Below are positions 19,087-28,187 of a stretch of 64,000 nucleotides of DNA, piece by piece. Made by a program: the position numbers and the translations under genes. This DNA is from Vibrio sagamiensis NBRC 104589 (GTDB taxonomy: Bacteria > Pseudomonadota > Gammaproteobacteria > Enterobacterales > Vibrionaceae): positions 62,001 through 126,000 of the forward strand of contig NZ_BJXJ01000006.1 in the NCBI RefSeq assembly GCF_007990935.1, read 5' to 3'. Below the pieces are notes generated by a model. That model ran no database searches, was not told the origin of the DNA, and worked only from the letters and a program-made list of their open reading frames with translations. The number at the start of each line of letters is the position of its first letter. The stretch's first letter is position 1.

Positions 19087-20058
19087 GTGAAAAAACGATT
19101 TGCAACTTTACTCAGTATCAGCATTTGTAGTAGTGCTTTGGCAAGTTCCGAGGGATTTGACGAATACCTAAACAAACTGCGTGCAGAAGCTCGAGATAAA
19201 GGCATTTCTGAACAAGTAATTACTTCCGCATTTGCTGACGTCAATTATAAGCCTAGAGCGGTAAAAGCCGACCGAAATCAGCCAGAAAAAAAGCTGACTT
19301 TAGACGAATACATTCCGCGAGCGGTGCCTGAGTGGAAAGTTAAGCAAGCAAAGCAGTTATATAAACAGCATTATACCGACTTGAAGCGCATTGGTGACAA
19401 GTATGGTGTTCAGCCACGTTTTATTGTCGCATTGTGGGGCGTTGAAAGTAATTTTGGCAAGTTTACCGGTAACTTCAATGTGATTGACGCACTCTCAACG
19501 ATGGCTTTCGAAGGGCGTCGTGAAGCCTTCTTTCGCAAAGAAACGCTGGCGGCTTTGCAAATTTTGGATCAAGGCCATATTGCATTAAAAGACTTTAAAG
19601 GATCTTGGGCTGGTGCGATGGGCCAGTGCCAATTTATGCCTAGCTCTTTTTTGAGTTTTGCCGCTGATGGTAACGATGATGGTAAGAAAGACATTTGGAA
19701 TTCTAAAGCCGATGTTTTTGCTTCGACAGCGAATTATCTGAGTCAGTTTGGTTGGGACGATAATTATACTTGGGGCCGTCAAGTGAAAGTGCCACATGGT
19801 ATTGATCATAAACTTGAGGGTAGGGAAGCCGACAAAGGCAAGTATTTGCAAGAGTGGAGTAAGCTTGGTATTACCAAATACGATGGTACGCCACTACCAA
19901 AACTTGATAAAGATGTTAAAGCTTGGTTGATTATGCCAGACGATGAAAGTGGCCGAACTTATCTTGTCTACAATAACTACAATGTGCTAATGAAGTGGAA
20001 TCGTTCTTACTATTTTGCTTTAGCAGTCAGCCATTTAGCAGACCGTATTAGTTTTTAA
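19087..20058 (+). CDS. Lytic murein transglycosylase, MltB/SLT_2 family (GH103)
   Basis: Periplasmic peptidoglycan-cleaving enzyme of 323 residues. The signal peptide (MKKRFATLLSISICSSALAS) has no lipobox cysteine at the cleavage point, so it appears soluble rather than anchored like MltB. The catalytic Glu is E120 in ALWGVESNFGKF, and the family pattern SWAGAMGQCQFMPSSF lies near residue 176. No peptidoglycan-binding domain follows, so it is of the short type. It starts at GTG with AAGGAGAG upstream and is probably transcribed with ycgL. Confidence 0.93.
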   Translation: MKKRFATLLSISICSSALASSEGFDEYLNKLRAEARDKGISEQVITSAFADVNYKPRAVKADRNQPEKKLTLDEYIPRAVPEWKVKQAKQLYKQHYTDLKRIGDKYGVQPRFIVALWGVESNFGKFTGNFNVIDALSTMAFEGRREAFFRKETLAALQILDQGHIALKDFKGSWAGAMGQCQFMPSSFLSFAADGNDDGKKDIWNSKADVFASTANYLSQFGWDDNYTWGRQVKVPHGIDHKLEGREADKGKYLQEWSKLGITKYDGTPLPKLDKDVKAWLIMPDDESGRTYLVYNNYNVLMKWNRSYYFALAVSHLADRISF

Positions 20059-20090
20059 ATCCGTCACCTCATAAAACTCAGAACTCTTGC

Positions 20091-20133
20091 CCAAGTAACT
20101 TCAAGCTGAACATAGCATCTTGAAGTTACTTGG
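20091..20133. repeat. Dispersed intergenic palindromic repeat, copy 4 (best hairpin)
   Basis: A perfect 15-bp inverted repeat, CCAAGTAACTTCAAG (20091-20105) and CTTGAAGTTACTTGG (20119-20133), with a 13-nt loop CTGAACATAGCAT. It lies between the convergent transglycosylase and folD genes, where it could also stop transcription from both sides. Confidence 0.8.
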
Positions 20134-20207
20134 TTGTAATCATAGTCCCGACAATATGAAATGTGTTATAGGGTGTTTACACCTCATGCCCTAAATCACA
20201 TAGGTCA

Positions 20208-21068
20208 TCACTTATCAGTATGAAATTGTTCGCAAGCCAGCATAGTATTTTCAATTAAGCTTGCTACAGTCATCGGGCCAACGCCACCTGGTACAGGTGT
20301 AATAAAGCTCGCGTTCTCTCTCGCTTTATCGAACTCAACATCCCCAGCAAGTTTACCAGAGGCTAAGCGATTAATACCTACATCAACCACAACGGCTCCT
20401 TTCTTTATCCACTCTCCGGGAATAAAATTCGGTTTGCCTACTGCCACGACAACCAAATCAGCTTGACGGACGTGAAACTCCAAGTCTTTGGTAAACCGAT
20501 GACAAGTTGTCGTGGTGCAACCAGCGAGCAGGAGTTCTAAAGTCATTGGGCGGCCCACGATATTAGAAGCTCCAACAACAACTGCATGCTTGCCGCGTAA
20601 TTCGATGTTGTAACGCTCCAGCAGCGTGATGATGCCTTTCGGAGTACAAGAACGCAGTTTAGGAATCCGTTGAGCCAATCGGCCGACATTGTATGGGTGG
20701 AAGCCGTCAACATCTTTTTCTGGGTGTATTCGCTCTAACACCTGAGTGGCATCAATACCCGCAGGAAGGGGTAATTGTACCAAGATGCCGTCGATTTCTT
20801 CATCATCATTAAGCTGATCGATCAAAGCTAATAATTCATTTTCTGAAGTAGAAGCAGGAAGGTCAAAAGATTTAGAGACAAAGCCTACTTCTTCACAAGC
20901 ACGACGCTTACTGCCCACATAAACTTGGGAAGCGGGATCGTCTCCAACGAGAACAACAGCAAGGCCAGGAGCACGAAGGCCAGATTCCAAACGAGCTTTT
21001 ACTCGAGCAGCAACTTCGGATCGAACGGTTTGAGAAATAAGTGTTCCATCGATATTTTGAGCTGTCAT
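20208..21068 (-). CDS. folD: Bifunctional methylene-THF dehydrogenase / methenyl-THF cyclohydrolase
   Basis: Interconverts 5,10-methylene-THF and 10-formyl-THF with NADP. It has 286 residues. The catalytic-lysine segment reads [14 protein letters not shown] near residue 50, the QLPLP motif is near residue 98, the NADP-binding segment [12 protein letters not shown] is near residue 163, and [18 protein letters not shown] lies at the carboxy end. AAAGGA lies upstream of the ATG. It sits next to the divergent tRNA-Arg gene. Confidence 0.98.
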   Translation of the reverse strand: MTAQNIDGTLISQTVRSEVAARVKARLESGLRAPGLAVVLVGDDPASQVYVGSKRRACEEVGFVSKSFDLPASTSENELLALIDQLNDDEEIDGILVQLPLPAGIDATQVLERIHPEKDVDGFHPYNVGRLAQRIPKLRSCTPKGIITLLERYNIELRGKHAVVVGASNIVGRPMTLELLLAGCTTTTCHRFTKDLEFHVRQADLVVVAVGKPNFIPGEWIKKGAVVVDVGINRLASGKLAGDVEFDKARENASFITPVPGGVGPMTVASLIENTMLACEQFHTDK

Positions 21069-21270
21069 GACTTTCCTTTTGAGATTGATAAGGCAAATTG
21101 TTTACGGATATTGTCGCAGAAAATAGTATTAACATCCACACGCAAACGTTTGCATTGTTGGCTTTTTGAGCTCTAAACGTTAAGTTGATTTTTTTTTAAG
21201 CATTTGAATCAAAATGTTATAAAAACACATTGATTTAAGCATTTTAACTCGTATAATTCTTTCCTGTAGC

Positions 21271-21347
21271 GCGCCCTTAGCTCAGCTGGATAGAGCACGT
21301 CCCTTCTAAGGATGTGGTCGTAGGTTCGAATCCTACAGGGCGTGCCA
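21271..21347 (+). tRNA. tRNA-Arg (anticodon TCT)
   Basis: A 77-nt cloverleaf: acceptor GCGCCCT / AGGGCGT (first pair G-U), D-arm GCTC...GAGC, anticodon stem CGTCC/GGATG around loop CTTCTAA (anticodon TCT, decoding AGA), T-arm GTAGG-TTCGAAT-CCTAC, discriminator G and an encoded CCA. A terminator follows. It marks the left boundary of the AT-rich accessory block; no duplicated tRNA 3' end was seen in the window. Confidence 0.97.
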
Positions 21348-21357
21348 TTTATTCTAA

Positions 21358-21394
21358 GAACCCCGATAGCTCAATGAGCTGCCGGGGTTTTTTC
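21358..21394 (+). terminator. Terminator after tRNA-Arg
   Basis: AACCCCG (21359-21365) pairs with CGGGGTT, with an inner AGCTC/GAGCT stem, followed by a run of six T. Confidence 0.85.
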
Positions 21395-21599
21395 ATTTAA
21401 GACTTGTACTAAATATCCTCATTCACCAATGTATATCCACAAACGTTTTCTCTTTCACTTCACCACGAGTTAGCAGAGATCATCTTCTTGAGAAAGGCTT
21501 AGTTCATGGAAGATCATCAGAACAATTAATCTATACCACAGGTGTGAATTAATTATTTTGAGGTCACTAAGGTATTAATGATTTGTTGAAAAAATTTAA

Positions 21600-21964
21600 A
21601 GTGTTTATGAAGCTGACATTTGAATTAAGAATGGCTATGAAGATTTTTTCAACGATGAATTATCTTTAAAGATTGACGAGCCGCGAGGTTTTTGTAACAA
21701 ACCTTGATTTAATGACAAAATTTTTTTGCTAATGCTAATGCTAATGCTAATGCTAATGCTAATGCTAATGCTAATACAAATACCAGTAAAACAAATTTCA
21801 GGAATATATGCGGAGATGCATTAGTTGATGGTATTCAATATGGGCGGGAACTGTATTTATTACTGCAGGTGAAATCAAAAACCTATTATCTCGACCTACC
21901 AAAAATCAAACTGGCCTTTATTCAACATCCGTATCCACTCAAAATAAAGTCTAGTAGTTCGTGA
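21600..21964 (+). pseudogene. Decayed protein-coding remnant
   Basis: Protein-like translation appears in pieces. From 21600 one frame reads SVYEADI, stop, IKNGYEDFFNDELSLKIDEPRGFCNKP, stop. After a 7-T tract, another frame reads eight Ala-Asn pairs from GCTAAT repeats and then TNTSKTNFRNICGDALVDG..QYGRELYLLLQVKSK until TGA at 21962-21964. At least two stops and one frameshift break it. The CGDALVDG...YGRELY segment faintly recalls pore-forming MACPF-type signatures, but it is too short to assign. Confidence 0.4.
21728..21775. repeat. Tandem hexanucleotide repeat, eight perfect GCTAAT units
   Basis: Eight uninterrupted copies of GCTAAT directly after a seven-T tract. In one frame it encodes (Ala-Asn)8. 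Perfect short repeats like this mutate by slippage, so the copy number is likely to vary between isolates. Confidence 0.95.
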
Positions 21965-22085
21965 GATTTTTGTAACATGCCCAGTCATACCGTATTTAGT
22001 AGCAATATTTTAAAATCTAAATATATATTCATTTGCGTATTTCGGAGCACTCCAAACAGCCATTTCGTATTATCCAAACTCTTAT

Positions 22086-22128
22086 TTCAGTTGAATTCGA
22101 ACGTTCATAAAAGCTCAATTCACTTGAA
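22086..22128. repeat. Imperfect inverted repeat upstream of the fimbrial operon
   Basis: TTCAGTTGAATT (22086-22097) and AATTCACTTGAA (22117-22128) pair with two mismatches around a small palindrome GAACGTTC. It is a possible regulator-binding region; no function is shown. Confidence 0.4.
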
Positions 22129-22327
22129 CTCGTTATTTAGCGGGTGATTATATGTTTTATTTTTCATTAAGTAACTGATCTTGTTGGTTTATATATGTGA
22201 TGGTTTTTTTTTACTTTCTTTAGTTCTCTATTTTTTTTAATTTTATCGCAAAACAATTTTGCCTCCTTTAAAGCATGACTGGGAAGATAAAAGGATTAAT
22301 GATGAAAATAATTTAATGGTTAATGGA

Positions 22328-22377
22328 TATCTACACAACGTAATCAATTATTACTAACTGATTCAGTTGTGTAGATA
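22328..22377. promoter_or_regulatory. Perfect 12-bp inverted repeat ahead of the major pilin gene
   Basis: TATCTACACAAC (22328-22339) and GTTGTGTAGATA (22366-22377) are perfect complements, with a second inner pair AATCA/TGATT. It is 120 bases before the pilin start, so it may be an operator or a hairpin in the leader transcript. The 26-bp spacing is too short for a promoter-inversion switch. Confidence 0.5.
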
Positions 22378-22498
22378 ACTCTTTTATGCGTGTGCTTGTT
22401 TTATCAAATATGTATATAACCTTGATGAATTAGGGTCGGTTCAAATATATGGATTATTTTTTGGTTAATTAACTATCATAAAAAGTAAGGTTCAAAAA

Positions 22499-23020
22499 AT
22501 GAAAAAAACTCTTATCGCTCTAGCTGCAGTAGCTTATTTTGGTATGTCTTCTTCTGTTATGGCAGCAGCTGGTGAAGGTGTTGTTAAATTTCACGGTACT
22601 GTTGTTGAGGCTCCATGTGGTATTGCTCCTGAGTCTGCAGACCAAACAATCGATTTTGGTCAACTAAGCAGAGCTCATCTAGAAAATGATGGCATCTCTA
22701 TGAAAAAAAACGTTGATATCAAGCTTGTTAACTGTGTTATTGATAATAAGACAAATAATATGGTTTCTGTAACTTTCAATGGTGCTGTTGTTGATAATAC
22801 TGCAGACAAAGAGCTAGGTACTGCAGGCAATACTGGTACTGCTATCGTAATGTCAGGACCAAACGGTCCTGTTTTATTTGGTACTAAAAATAAATCTCAG
22901 AAGTTCGGCGCGAACTCGAACACTCTTCGTTATTCTGCATGGGTTAAGAAGGCAACTGGTGCAACAGTCACAGAAGGTTCTTTCAGTGCAGTTTCTAACT
23001 TCACTATGGAATACCAATAA
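22499..23020 (+). CDS. Major fimbrial subunit (chaperone-usher pilin)
   Basis: A 173-residue type 1-like pilin, most likely the major subunit (MrpA position) because it is first in the operon and has a strong leader with TAAGG before the ATG. Signal peptide MKKTLIALAAVAYFGMSSSVMA; the mature amino end GEGVVKFHGTVVEAPC supplies the donor strand and the first cysteine, with a second at VNC near residue 76. The carboxy end FTMEYQ has the penultimate tyrosine typical of chaperone-bound pilins. Its codon use looks more biased than that of the other fimbrial genes, as expected for a high-copy subunit. Confidence 0.93.
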   Translation: MKKTLIALAAVAYFGMSSSVMAAAGEGVVKFHGTVVEAPCGIAPESADQTIDFGQLSRAHLENDGISMKKNVDIKLVNCVIDNKTNNMVSVTFNGAVVDNTADKELGTAGNTGTAIVMSGPNGPVLFGTKNKSQKFGANSNTLRYSAWVKKATGATVTEGSFSAVSNFTMEYQ

Positions 23021-23101
23021 TCGGTTTTTCTGATTGAATTGCTAAGCATGAGCGAAGTGATATTGCTCATGCTCTTTTTATTGAGTGTTGTAGGAGATAG
23101 T

Positions 23102-23698
23102 ATGTTTAAGTCTTGCTTTCTTGCTTATTTAATTTTGCCTTCCAGTTTTGCTGTTGCATCTCAGTTAACTCCTCAGGTTCCTCCTCCTGGTGTATCTGTA
23201 CCTGATTTTTGGGGGGAGAGTGATGTCTGGTGGCATGGAAGAGCTAATTTTAAAGGAGAAGTGCTTTCTCCCACCTGTACTATTGCTATGGAAAGCGCCT
23301 ACCAAGTTATTGATTTAGGTATTCTTCCTGTTCGCGAATTGCAGAATGTGTCATTTGGGCCTGAAAAAGTATTTCATATTAAGTTACGAAATTGTGAATT
23401 ATCCAACAAGTCACTACGTGGTGATACCTATTCTAACCGTCAATTACGGTTATCTTTTGATGGGTTAAAAGGCGAAACACCGAACCAATTTGCTATGGTA
23501 GGTTTGGCTCAAGGTATTGATCTACAAATCATCGATGCTAAAGGGGAGGTTGCTCAAGTCAATGAAACATTGCGACCTGTCCCACTTTACGGCAATGAGC
23601 AGAATTTACAATATTCACTACGCGTTGCAAAAAACAGTCAGCCTTTGAAAGCTGGTAATTACTATGCGGCAATAAAATTCAAAGTTAACTATTTATAA
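23102..23698 (+). CDS. Minor fimbrial subunit (MrpB-like position)
   Basis: Pilin-domain protein of 198 residues. I start at ATG 23102 (MFKSCFLAYLILPSSFAVAS), which gives a signal peptide with GGAG upstream; the frame is open back to 23039 but that extension is not signal-like. The mature part has a Pro-rich lead (QVPPPGVSVPDFWG), then the pilin fold with WHGRANFKGEVLSPTC and a second cysteine in LRNC, ending FKVNYL. It lies between the major pilin and the usher, the place of the terminator/anchor subunit in MR/P-type operons. Confidence 0.85.
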   Translation: MFKSCFLAYLILPSSFAVASQLTPQVPPPGVSVPDFWGESDVWWHGRANFKGEVLSPTCTIAMESAYQVIDLGILPVRELQNVSFGPEKVFHIKLRNCELSNKSLRGDTYSNRQLRLSFDGLKGETPNQFAMVGLAQGIDLQIIDAKGEVAQVNETLRPVPLYGNEQNLQYSLRVAKNSQPLKAGNYYAAIKFKVNYL

Positions 23699-23751
23699 TA
23701 ATCTTATCACTAACTCTCTGATTTTACTTAGGGTAATAGTAGTAGTGTCAT

Positions 23752-26247
23752 ATGGAAAAAAAAATACTCGCATTAAGACAGTTCAGTTCATTAGTTTTAT
23801 TGGCATTGTCAACCCCAGCTAATGCTGTTGAGTTTAATTTAGATGTTATTGACACCGCAGACAAAGATAACATTGATTTTTCGCGTTTTTCTCAGGCCGG
23901 TTATATCATGCCCGGTAATTATCAGATGCAGGTTGTGGTAAATGATCGAGCTATTAGCCCTAAAAACTTTGATGTGTCTTTTCTGGAAGCTCAAGATTCT
24001 GTTTTGCCTAAAGCATGCGTTACGCCTGACATGATTAGTCTGATGGGGTTAAAAGAAGAGTCTTTAGAAAAAGTGATGTATTGGTCTGATGGTCAATGTG
24101 CTGATTTTTCTAAAGTTGAAGGCGTTGTTATTCGCCCTGATATTGCTGCCAGTTCGCTATTCCTTTCTATTCCTCAGATTTGGTTTGAATATACAGATGC
24201 TTCTTGGCTACCTCCGTCTCAGTGGGAAAATGGTATTCCTGGATTGTTAGTTGATTATAATATTAATGCTTCCATTAATAAGCCTAATGATGATGTAACA
24301 TCACAATCGGTCAGTTATAACGGCACTCTAGGCGCAAATGCTGACGCATGGCGTTTACGAGCAGACTATCAGGGCAGCATTAACAAATCATCAACGTCTG
24401 ACTCCGATTTCGATTGGAGTCGCTTCTATGCCTATAGAGCGATCTCTTCGCTGCAATCTAATTTTATGGTTGGTGAGAATTACATCAACTCAGATGTATT
24501 TAGTTCTTGGCGCTATACCGGACTCAGTTTAGAAAGCGATGAGCGAATGCTAACGCCAAACCTTCGTGGTTATGCCCCTCAAATCACGGGAGTTGCCGAT
24601 ACGAATGCTAGCGTTGTGATTTCTCAACAAGGGCGCATTATTTATGAAACGACGGTGCCGGCTGGCCCCTTTTCTATTCAAGATTTAGACAGCTATGTTC
24701 GCGGTCGTCTGGATGTGGAAATTATTGAACAAAACGGTGAAAAGAAACATTTTCAAGTCGATACTGCATATGTACCATACCTGACCCGTCCAGGACAAGT
24801 TAAATATAAAGTCGTTTCTGGTCGATCTCGAGCTGACAATCATCGGATGGAAGGACCTTGGTTTCTTGCTAGCGAAGCATCTTGGGGTGTTAGTAATCGT
24901 TGGTCTCTATATGGCGGTGCCATTATAGCAGGAGATTACAATGCGTTATCTCTTGGACTCGGTCGAGATTTGAGTCAGTACGGTACAATTTCTGCGGATT
25001 TAACACAATCTTTTGCTGACTTACCGGATGAAAGTTCAAAGGAAGGCAAGTCATTTCGTGTTAGTTACTCCAAGAGATTTGACCAAGCCGATACGGATAT
25101 TACTTTTGCAGGTTATCGCTTTTCTGAGCGTGATTTTATGACTATGCAACAATATTTAGATGCACGTTATCGTGATGACTCGGCAGGTCGAGAGAAAGAA
25201 ATGTATACCATTTCTATGAATAAAAACTTTCAAGAATGGAATACTTCTGTAGGTTTGCAATATAACTATCAGACATATTGGGATCAGCGATCATCAAATT
25301 CATATACGTTCTCAGTAAATAACTATTTTGATGTTTTTGATGTTAAAAACGTATCATTAGGGTTAACGGCATCTCGAGCGCAATATTCCCGAAATGACGC
25401 CGACATTCACAGTAATGATTCCTACAACGACTCTATTTTCCTTCGCTTGTCTGTTCCTCTAGATTCGGGGAGATTAAGCTATAGTGGAAATATGAGCGCA
25501 GGTCGCTATTCACAGTCGGTTGCATATGGCGAGTCTATAAATGGTGGACTCAGTAGTTACAACATTAATTCAGGTATGAATAGTGGTGGCGACTTAGGAA
25601 CCCAAGGAACGTTGAGTGCCTATGTGAGTCACAGTACGCCTTATGCTGATGTGTCTGCAAACATTGCTACTCAACATGATAATTATACCTCATTGGGTTT
25701 CTCAGCTTCTGGAGGTGCAACATTGACACTAAATGGCGGTGCATTCCATGCTGGTGGACTCAATGGTAGCACTCGACTATTGGTTGATACTGATGGCGTT
25801 GCTAATGTGCCTATTGATGGTGGTCGTGTTTCAACCAACCATTGGGGGATTGGTGTTGTTACAGATATAAGTAGCTATTATCGTAACACGGTTTCTGTTG
25901 ATTTAAATAAATTACCTGATGACATTGAAGCAACTCAATCTGTCGTTGAGTCTGTATTAATAGAGGGTGCCATTGGTTACCGTAAGTTTGATGTTCTTAA
26001 AGGGCACAAGCTATTTGCAACGTTTACTTTACCTAACAAACGCTATCCTCCTTTTGGCGCATCGGTTACCAATGATAAAGGGCGTGAACTTGGTCTTATT
26101 GGAGAGCAAGGCTTAGTTTGGTTAGGGGGGGTAAATCCCGGTGATGTCATAAATGTCAATTGGGCGAATAAACCACAATGCTCGGTGACGATCCCGAAAG
26201 ATCTAAACTCAAACAAAATTCTTACGTTAGGTTGTCAGTCTTTCTGA
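23752..26247 (+). CDS. Fimbrial outer membrane usher
   Basis: Outer-membrane assembly platform of 831 residues in the PapC/FimD family. Signal peptide ends near residue 25 (PANA), and VEFNLDVIDTADKDNIDFSRFSQAGYIMPGNYQMQV is the periplasmic N-domain. The 24-strand barrel carries the plug (family stretch RGYAPQITGVADTNASVVISQQGRIIYETTVPAGPF near residues 275-310). The C-terminal domains include LPPFGASV-like NKRYPPFGASV and end in a Cys pair (QCSVTI ... LGCQSF). Length is normal. It precedes the chaperone by 30 bases. Confidence 0.96.
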   Translation: MEKKILALRQFSSLVLLALSTPANAVEFNLDVIDTADKDNIDFSRFSQAGYIMPGNYQMQVVVNDRAISPKNFDVSFLEAQDSVLPKACVTPDMISLMGLKEESLEKVMYWSDGQCADFSKVEGVVIRPDIAASSLFLSIPQIWFEYTDASWLPPSQWENGIPGLLVDYNINASINKPNDDVTSQSVSYNGTLGANADAWRLRADYQGSINKSSTSDSDFDWSRFYAYRAISSLQSNFMVGENYINSDVFSSWRYTGLSLESDERMLTPNLRGYAPQITGVADTNASVVISQQGRIIYETTVPAGPFSIQDLDSYVRGRLDVEIIEQNGEKKHFQVDTAYVPYLTRPGQVKYKVVSGRSRADNHRMEGPWFLASEASWGVSNRWSLYGGAIIAGDYNALSLGLGRDLSQYGTISADLTQSFADLPDESSKEGKSFRVSYSKRFDQADTDITFAGYRFSERDFMTMQQYLDARYRDDSAGREKEMYTISMNKNFQEWNTSVGLQYNYQTYWDQRSSNSYTFSVNNYFDVFDVKNVSLGLTASRAQYSRNDADIHSNDSYNDSIFLRLSVPLDSGRLSYSGNMSAGRYSQSVAYGESINGGLSSYNINSGMNSGGDLGTQGTLSAYVSHSTPYADVSANIATQHDNYTSLGFSASGGATLTLNGGAFHAGGLNGSTRLLVDTDGVANVPIDGGRVSTNHWGIGVVTDISSYYRNTVSVDLNKLPDDIEATQSVVESVLIEGAIGYRKFDVLKGHKLFATFTLPNKRYPPFGASVTNDKGRELGLIGEQGLVWLGGVNPGDVINVNWANKPQCSVTIPKDLNSNKILTLGCQSF

Positions 26248-26277
26248 CCACCATTATTCATTTATTAGAGATATATT

Positions 26278-27024
26278 ATGTATTTATTGAAACGCAATAT
26301 AATAACGAAAACAGTGTTGGCAGTATTTTGTCTTGGTTTAGTAACGCCATCAATGGCCGCGATTTCTCTTGACCGTACAAGAGCGATTTTTAATGGTGAT
26401 GATAAGTCAATGACATTAAATATCGCTAATGACAATAAGTTATTACCATATTTAGCACAAGCATGGCTTGAAAATAGAGAGATGGAGAAAATAACAACAG
26501 GCCCATTGATTGTGACTCCTCCTGTTCAGCGAGTTGAACCTGGCAAGAAAAGTTTGGTTCGCATAGCTTCAGCGCTTGGTATAGATGCGTTACCACAGGA
26601 TAAAGAATCTCTGTTTTATTTTAATTTGCGCGAAGTTCCACCTAAGGGGGAAAAGGCTAACGTATTGCAAATAGCATTACAAACAAAGATTAAACTCTTT
26701 TATCGTCCAGCCTCTATTGAAACTAAGCCAAATGCTATTTGGCAAGATCAATTAGTGCTAAATGAAACTCCTACTGGATATCAGGTTGAAAACCCTACGC
26801 CGTACTATATTACAGTAACGGGAATTGCGGGGAGTAAATCTGTTTTGGATAAAGGTGAATTTGAACCATTCATGATCGCTCCGAAATCCCAATTAAATGT
26901 GAAGTCAAAGCATTATTCAGCACCATTGATCAGCTATATCAATGATTATGGTGGTCGTCCAGTGATGATATATCAATGTGAAAATACCCGCTGTACGATA
27001 GATAAAAGTAAAGAAATTCATTAA
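26278..27024 (+). CDS. Periplasmic fimbrial chaperone
   Basis: PapD/FimC-like chaperone of 248 residues with a signal peptide (MYLLKRNIITKTVLAVFCLGLVTPSMA). The immunoglobulin-like first domain begins ISLDRTRAIFNGDDKSMTLNIANDN. The family signature appears as SLFYFNLREVPPKGE near residues 117-131, and the LQIALQTKIKLFYRP strand supplies donor-strand complementation to pilins. The carboxy end has a Cys pair (YQCENTRC). It follows the usher and serves the five pilin-like subunits around it. Confidence 0.95.
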   Translation: MYLLKRNIITKTVLAVFCLGLVTPSMAAISLDRTRAIFNGDDKSMTLNIANDNKLLPYLAQAWLENREMEKITTGPLIVTPPVQRVEPGKKSLVRIASALGIDALPQDKESLFYFNLREVPPKGEKANVLQIALQTKIKLFYRPASIETKPNAIWQDQLVLNETPTGYQVENPTPYYITVTGIAGSKSVLDKGEFEPFMIAPKSQLNVKSKHYSAPLISYINDYGGRPVMIYQCENTRCTIDKSKEIH

Positions 27025-27041
27025 TTGGGAAGGATGTTGGG

Positions 27042-27566
27042 ATGAAAAGAATGGTTGTGATGTCTCTAGTGAGTATTCTCATAGGATTGACCTACGGCTC
27101 TGCAAGTTTTGCAAATAGCACTCTTGCTCATCCAGAATACGTCGTGATAGATGAAACTCGTCATCAACGAATCAATGATATGAATGGTCGAACTGGTTTG
27201 TTGGAGGTAAGTGGTGCTTTAGTAACTTCTCCTTGTACGTTATTGACTAATGAGATATCTCTGCCGTCATCTTCTGTCCGATTTTTTGGCCTAGGGGATA
27301 GGCGCTATCCTCTTGAATTAAAATTGGTTGGTTGTGGTGATGGGGCTGAGTTTTTATCTCCAATTGCTGCAACAATAGATTCGAAAATGATCACAAACTC
27401 TCAACTTTTTGCTGTAACAGGAAAGGAAACAGGTGTTGGCCCTGTACAAGCACGGTTAGTTGGGGGTGATAACCATATAACGTACTACTTGAGTGGTTAT
27501 CAACAAAATAAAAATCTAACATCACCCGATGATATGACGATGGCTTTAAAACTGACTTATCAATAA
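27042..27566 (+). CDS. Minor fimbrial subunit (MrpE-like position)
   Basis: Pilin-like protein of 174 residues with signal peptide ending near SASFA. Two cysteines (SPCTLL and VGCGDG) fit the conserved pilin disulfide, and the carboxy end MALKLTYQ fits the C-terminal pilin strand with penultimate tyrosine. A long polar lead (NSTLAHPEYVVIDETRHQRINDMNG) precedes the fold. GGAAGG lies before the ATG. It is the third subunit gene and the first after the chaperone. Confidence 0.85.
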   Translation: MKRMVVMSLVSILIGLTYGSASFANSTLAHPEYVVIDETRHQRINDMNGRTGLLEVSGALVTSPCTLLTNEISLPSSSVRFFGLGDRRYPLELKLVGCGDGAEFLSPIAATIDSKMITNSQLFAVTGKETGVGPVQARLVGGDNHITYYLSGYQQNKNLTSPDDMTMALKLTYQ

Positions 27567-27581
27567 GCAGGAGTATATGAG

Positions 27582-28160
27582 ATGCACATAAAAACTAAAC
27601 GAACATTGATAAGTTCTTTTCTGTTTGGTGGTTGGTTGCTTTCACTACCAACGTTTGCTGTTGATGTTTCGTGGCATGGAGAAGTGGTCGAAGCTGCGTG
27701 TATATTAGCCCCAGAAAGTGCCAACCAAGAAATCGAGTTTTTAGAACGTCCAGCAAAGGATTTTAATTTTGAGCCGGGATACAGCCCTAGAGAGAAATTT
27801 ACTATCAAGTTAATTGAGTGTGATAACTCTGCATTTAATACCGTGAAAATAAGATTTCATGGGCAACGAGAAAATAATATGACGGGAAGGTCAGATTATT
27901 TTCTGGCTGTTAGAGGCACTAATGCCGGTCGCCTTGGGATTGGTATTATCGATGTTGATGGTACTCCTTTAAAGTTGGGTGAAACGCCATCACTGGGTGA
28001 TCCCCATAATAGTGGTATAGGAACAACCATTGGATCAAATAAAACACTGAACTTGAATTTTTCGGCTTATGTTCAATCGACGCCAAACGCGATGATGAAT
28101 AAAACTGTGGTACCTGGTTCTTATTCGTCATCAGCAACCTTCGAAATTTTCTACGAATAA
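27582..28160 (+). CDS. Minor fimbrial subunit (MrpF-like position)
   Basis: Pilin of 192 residues with a signal peptide ending PTFA, mature start VDVSWHGEVVEAAC, a second cysteine in LIECDNS and the end ATFEIFYE. The segment EAACILAPESANQEIEF closely resembles EAPCGIAPESADQTIDF in the major pilin, so the two probably arose by duplication. AGGAG lies upstream. Most likely an adaptor or tip-proximal subunit. Confidence 0.85.
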   Translation: MHIKTKRTLISSFLFGGWLLSLPTFAVDVSWHGEVVEAACILAPESANQEIEFLERPAKDFNFEPGYSPREKFTIKLIECDNSAFNTVKIRFHGQRENNMTGRSDYFLAVRGTNAGRLGIGIIDVDGTPLKLGETPSLGDPHNSGIGTTIGSNKTLNLNFSAYVQSTPNAMMNKTVVPGSYSSSATFEIFYE

Positions 28161-28187
28161 GTCGATATTAAAGATAAGGGTTAAATA

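Larger units (their letters stand above)
21397..22498. other. 1.1-kb AT-rich region without an intact gene, upstream of the fimbrial operon
   Basis: It contains a decayed reading frame (21600-21964) with a hexanucleotide repeat, two inverted repeats (22086-22128 and 22328-22377) and probably the fimbrial promoter. No intact gene, integrase or recombinase is visible. Confidence 0.7.

Noticed and set aside
21728..21775. CRISPR or replication-origin iteron
   Set aside because: Units are 6 bp with no spacers, no cas genes or rep gene nearby; it is a simple hexanucleotide repeat.
22328..22377. Invertible promoter switch of the fimS/mrpI kind
   Set aside because: The inverted repeats are only 26 bases apart and no tyrosine recombinase gene is present in the window.
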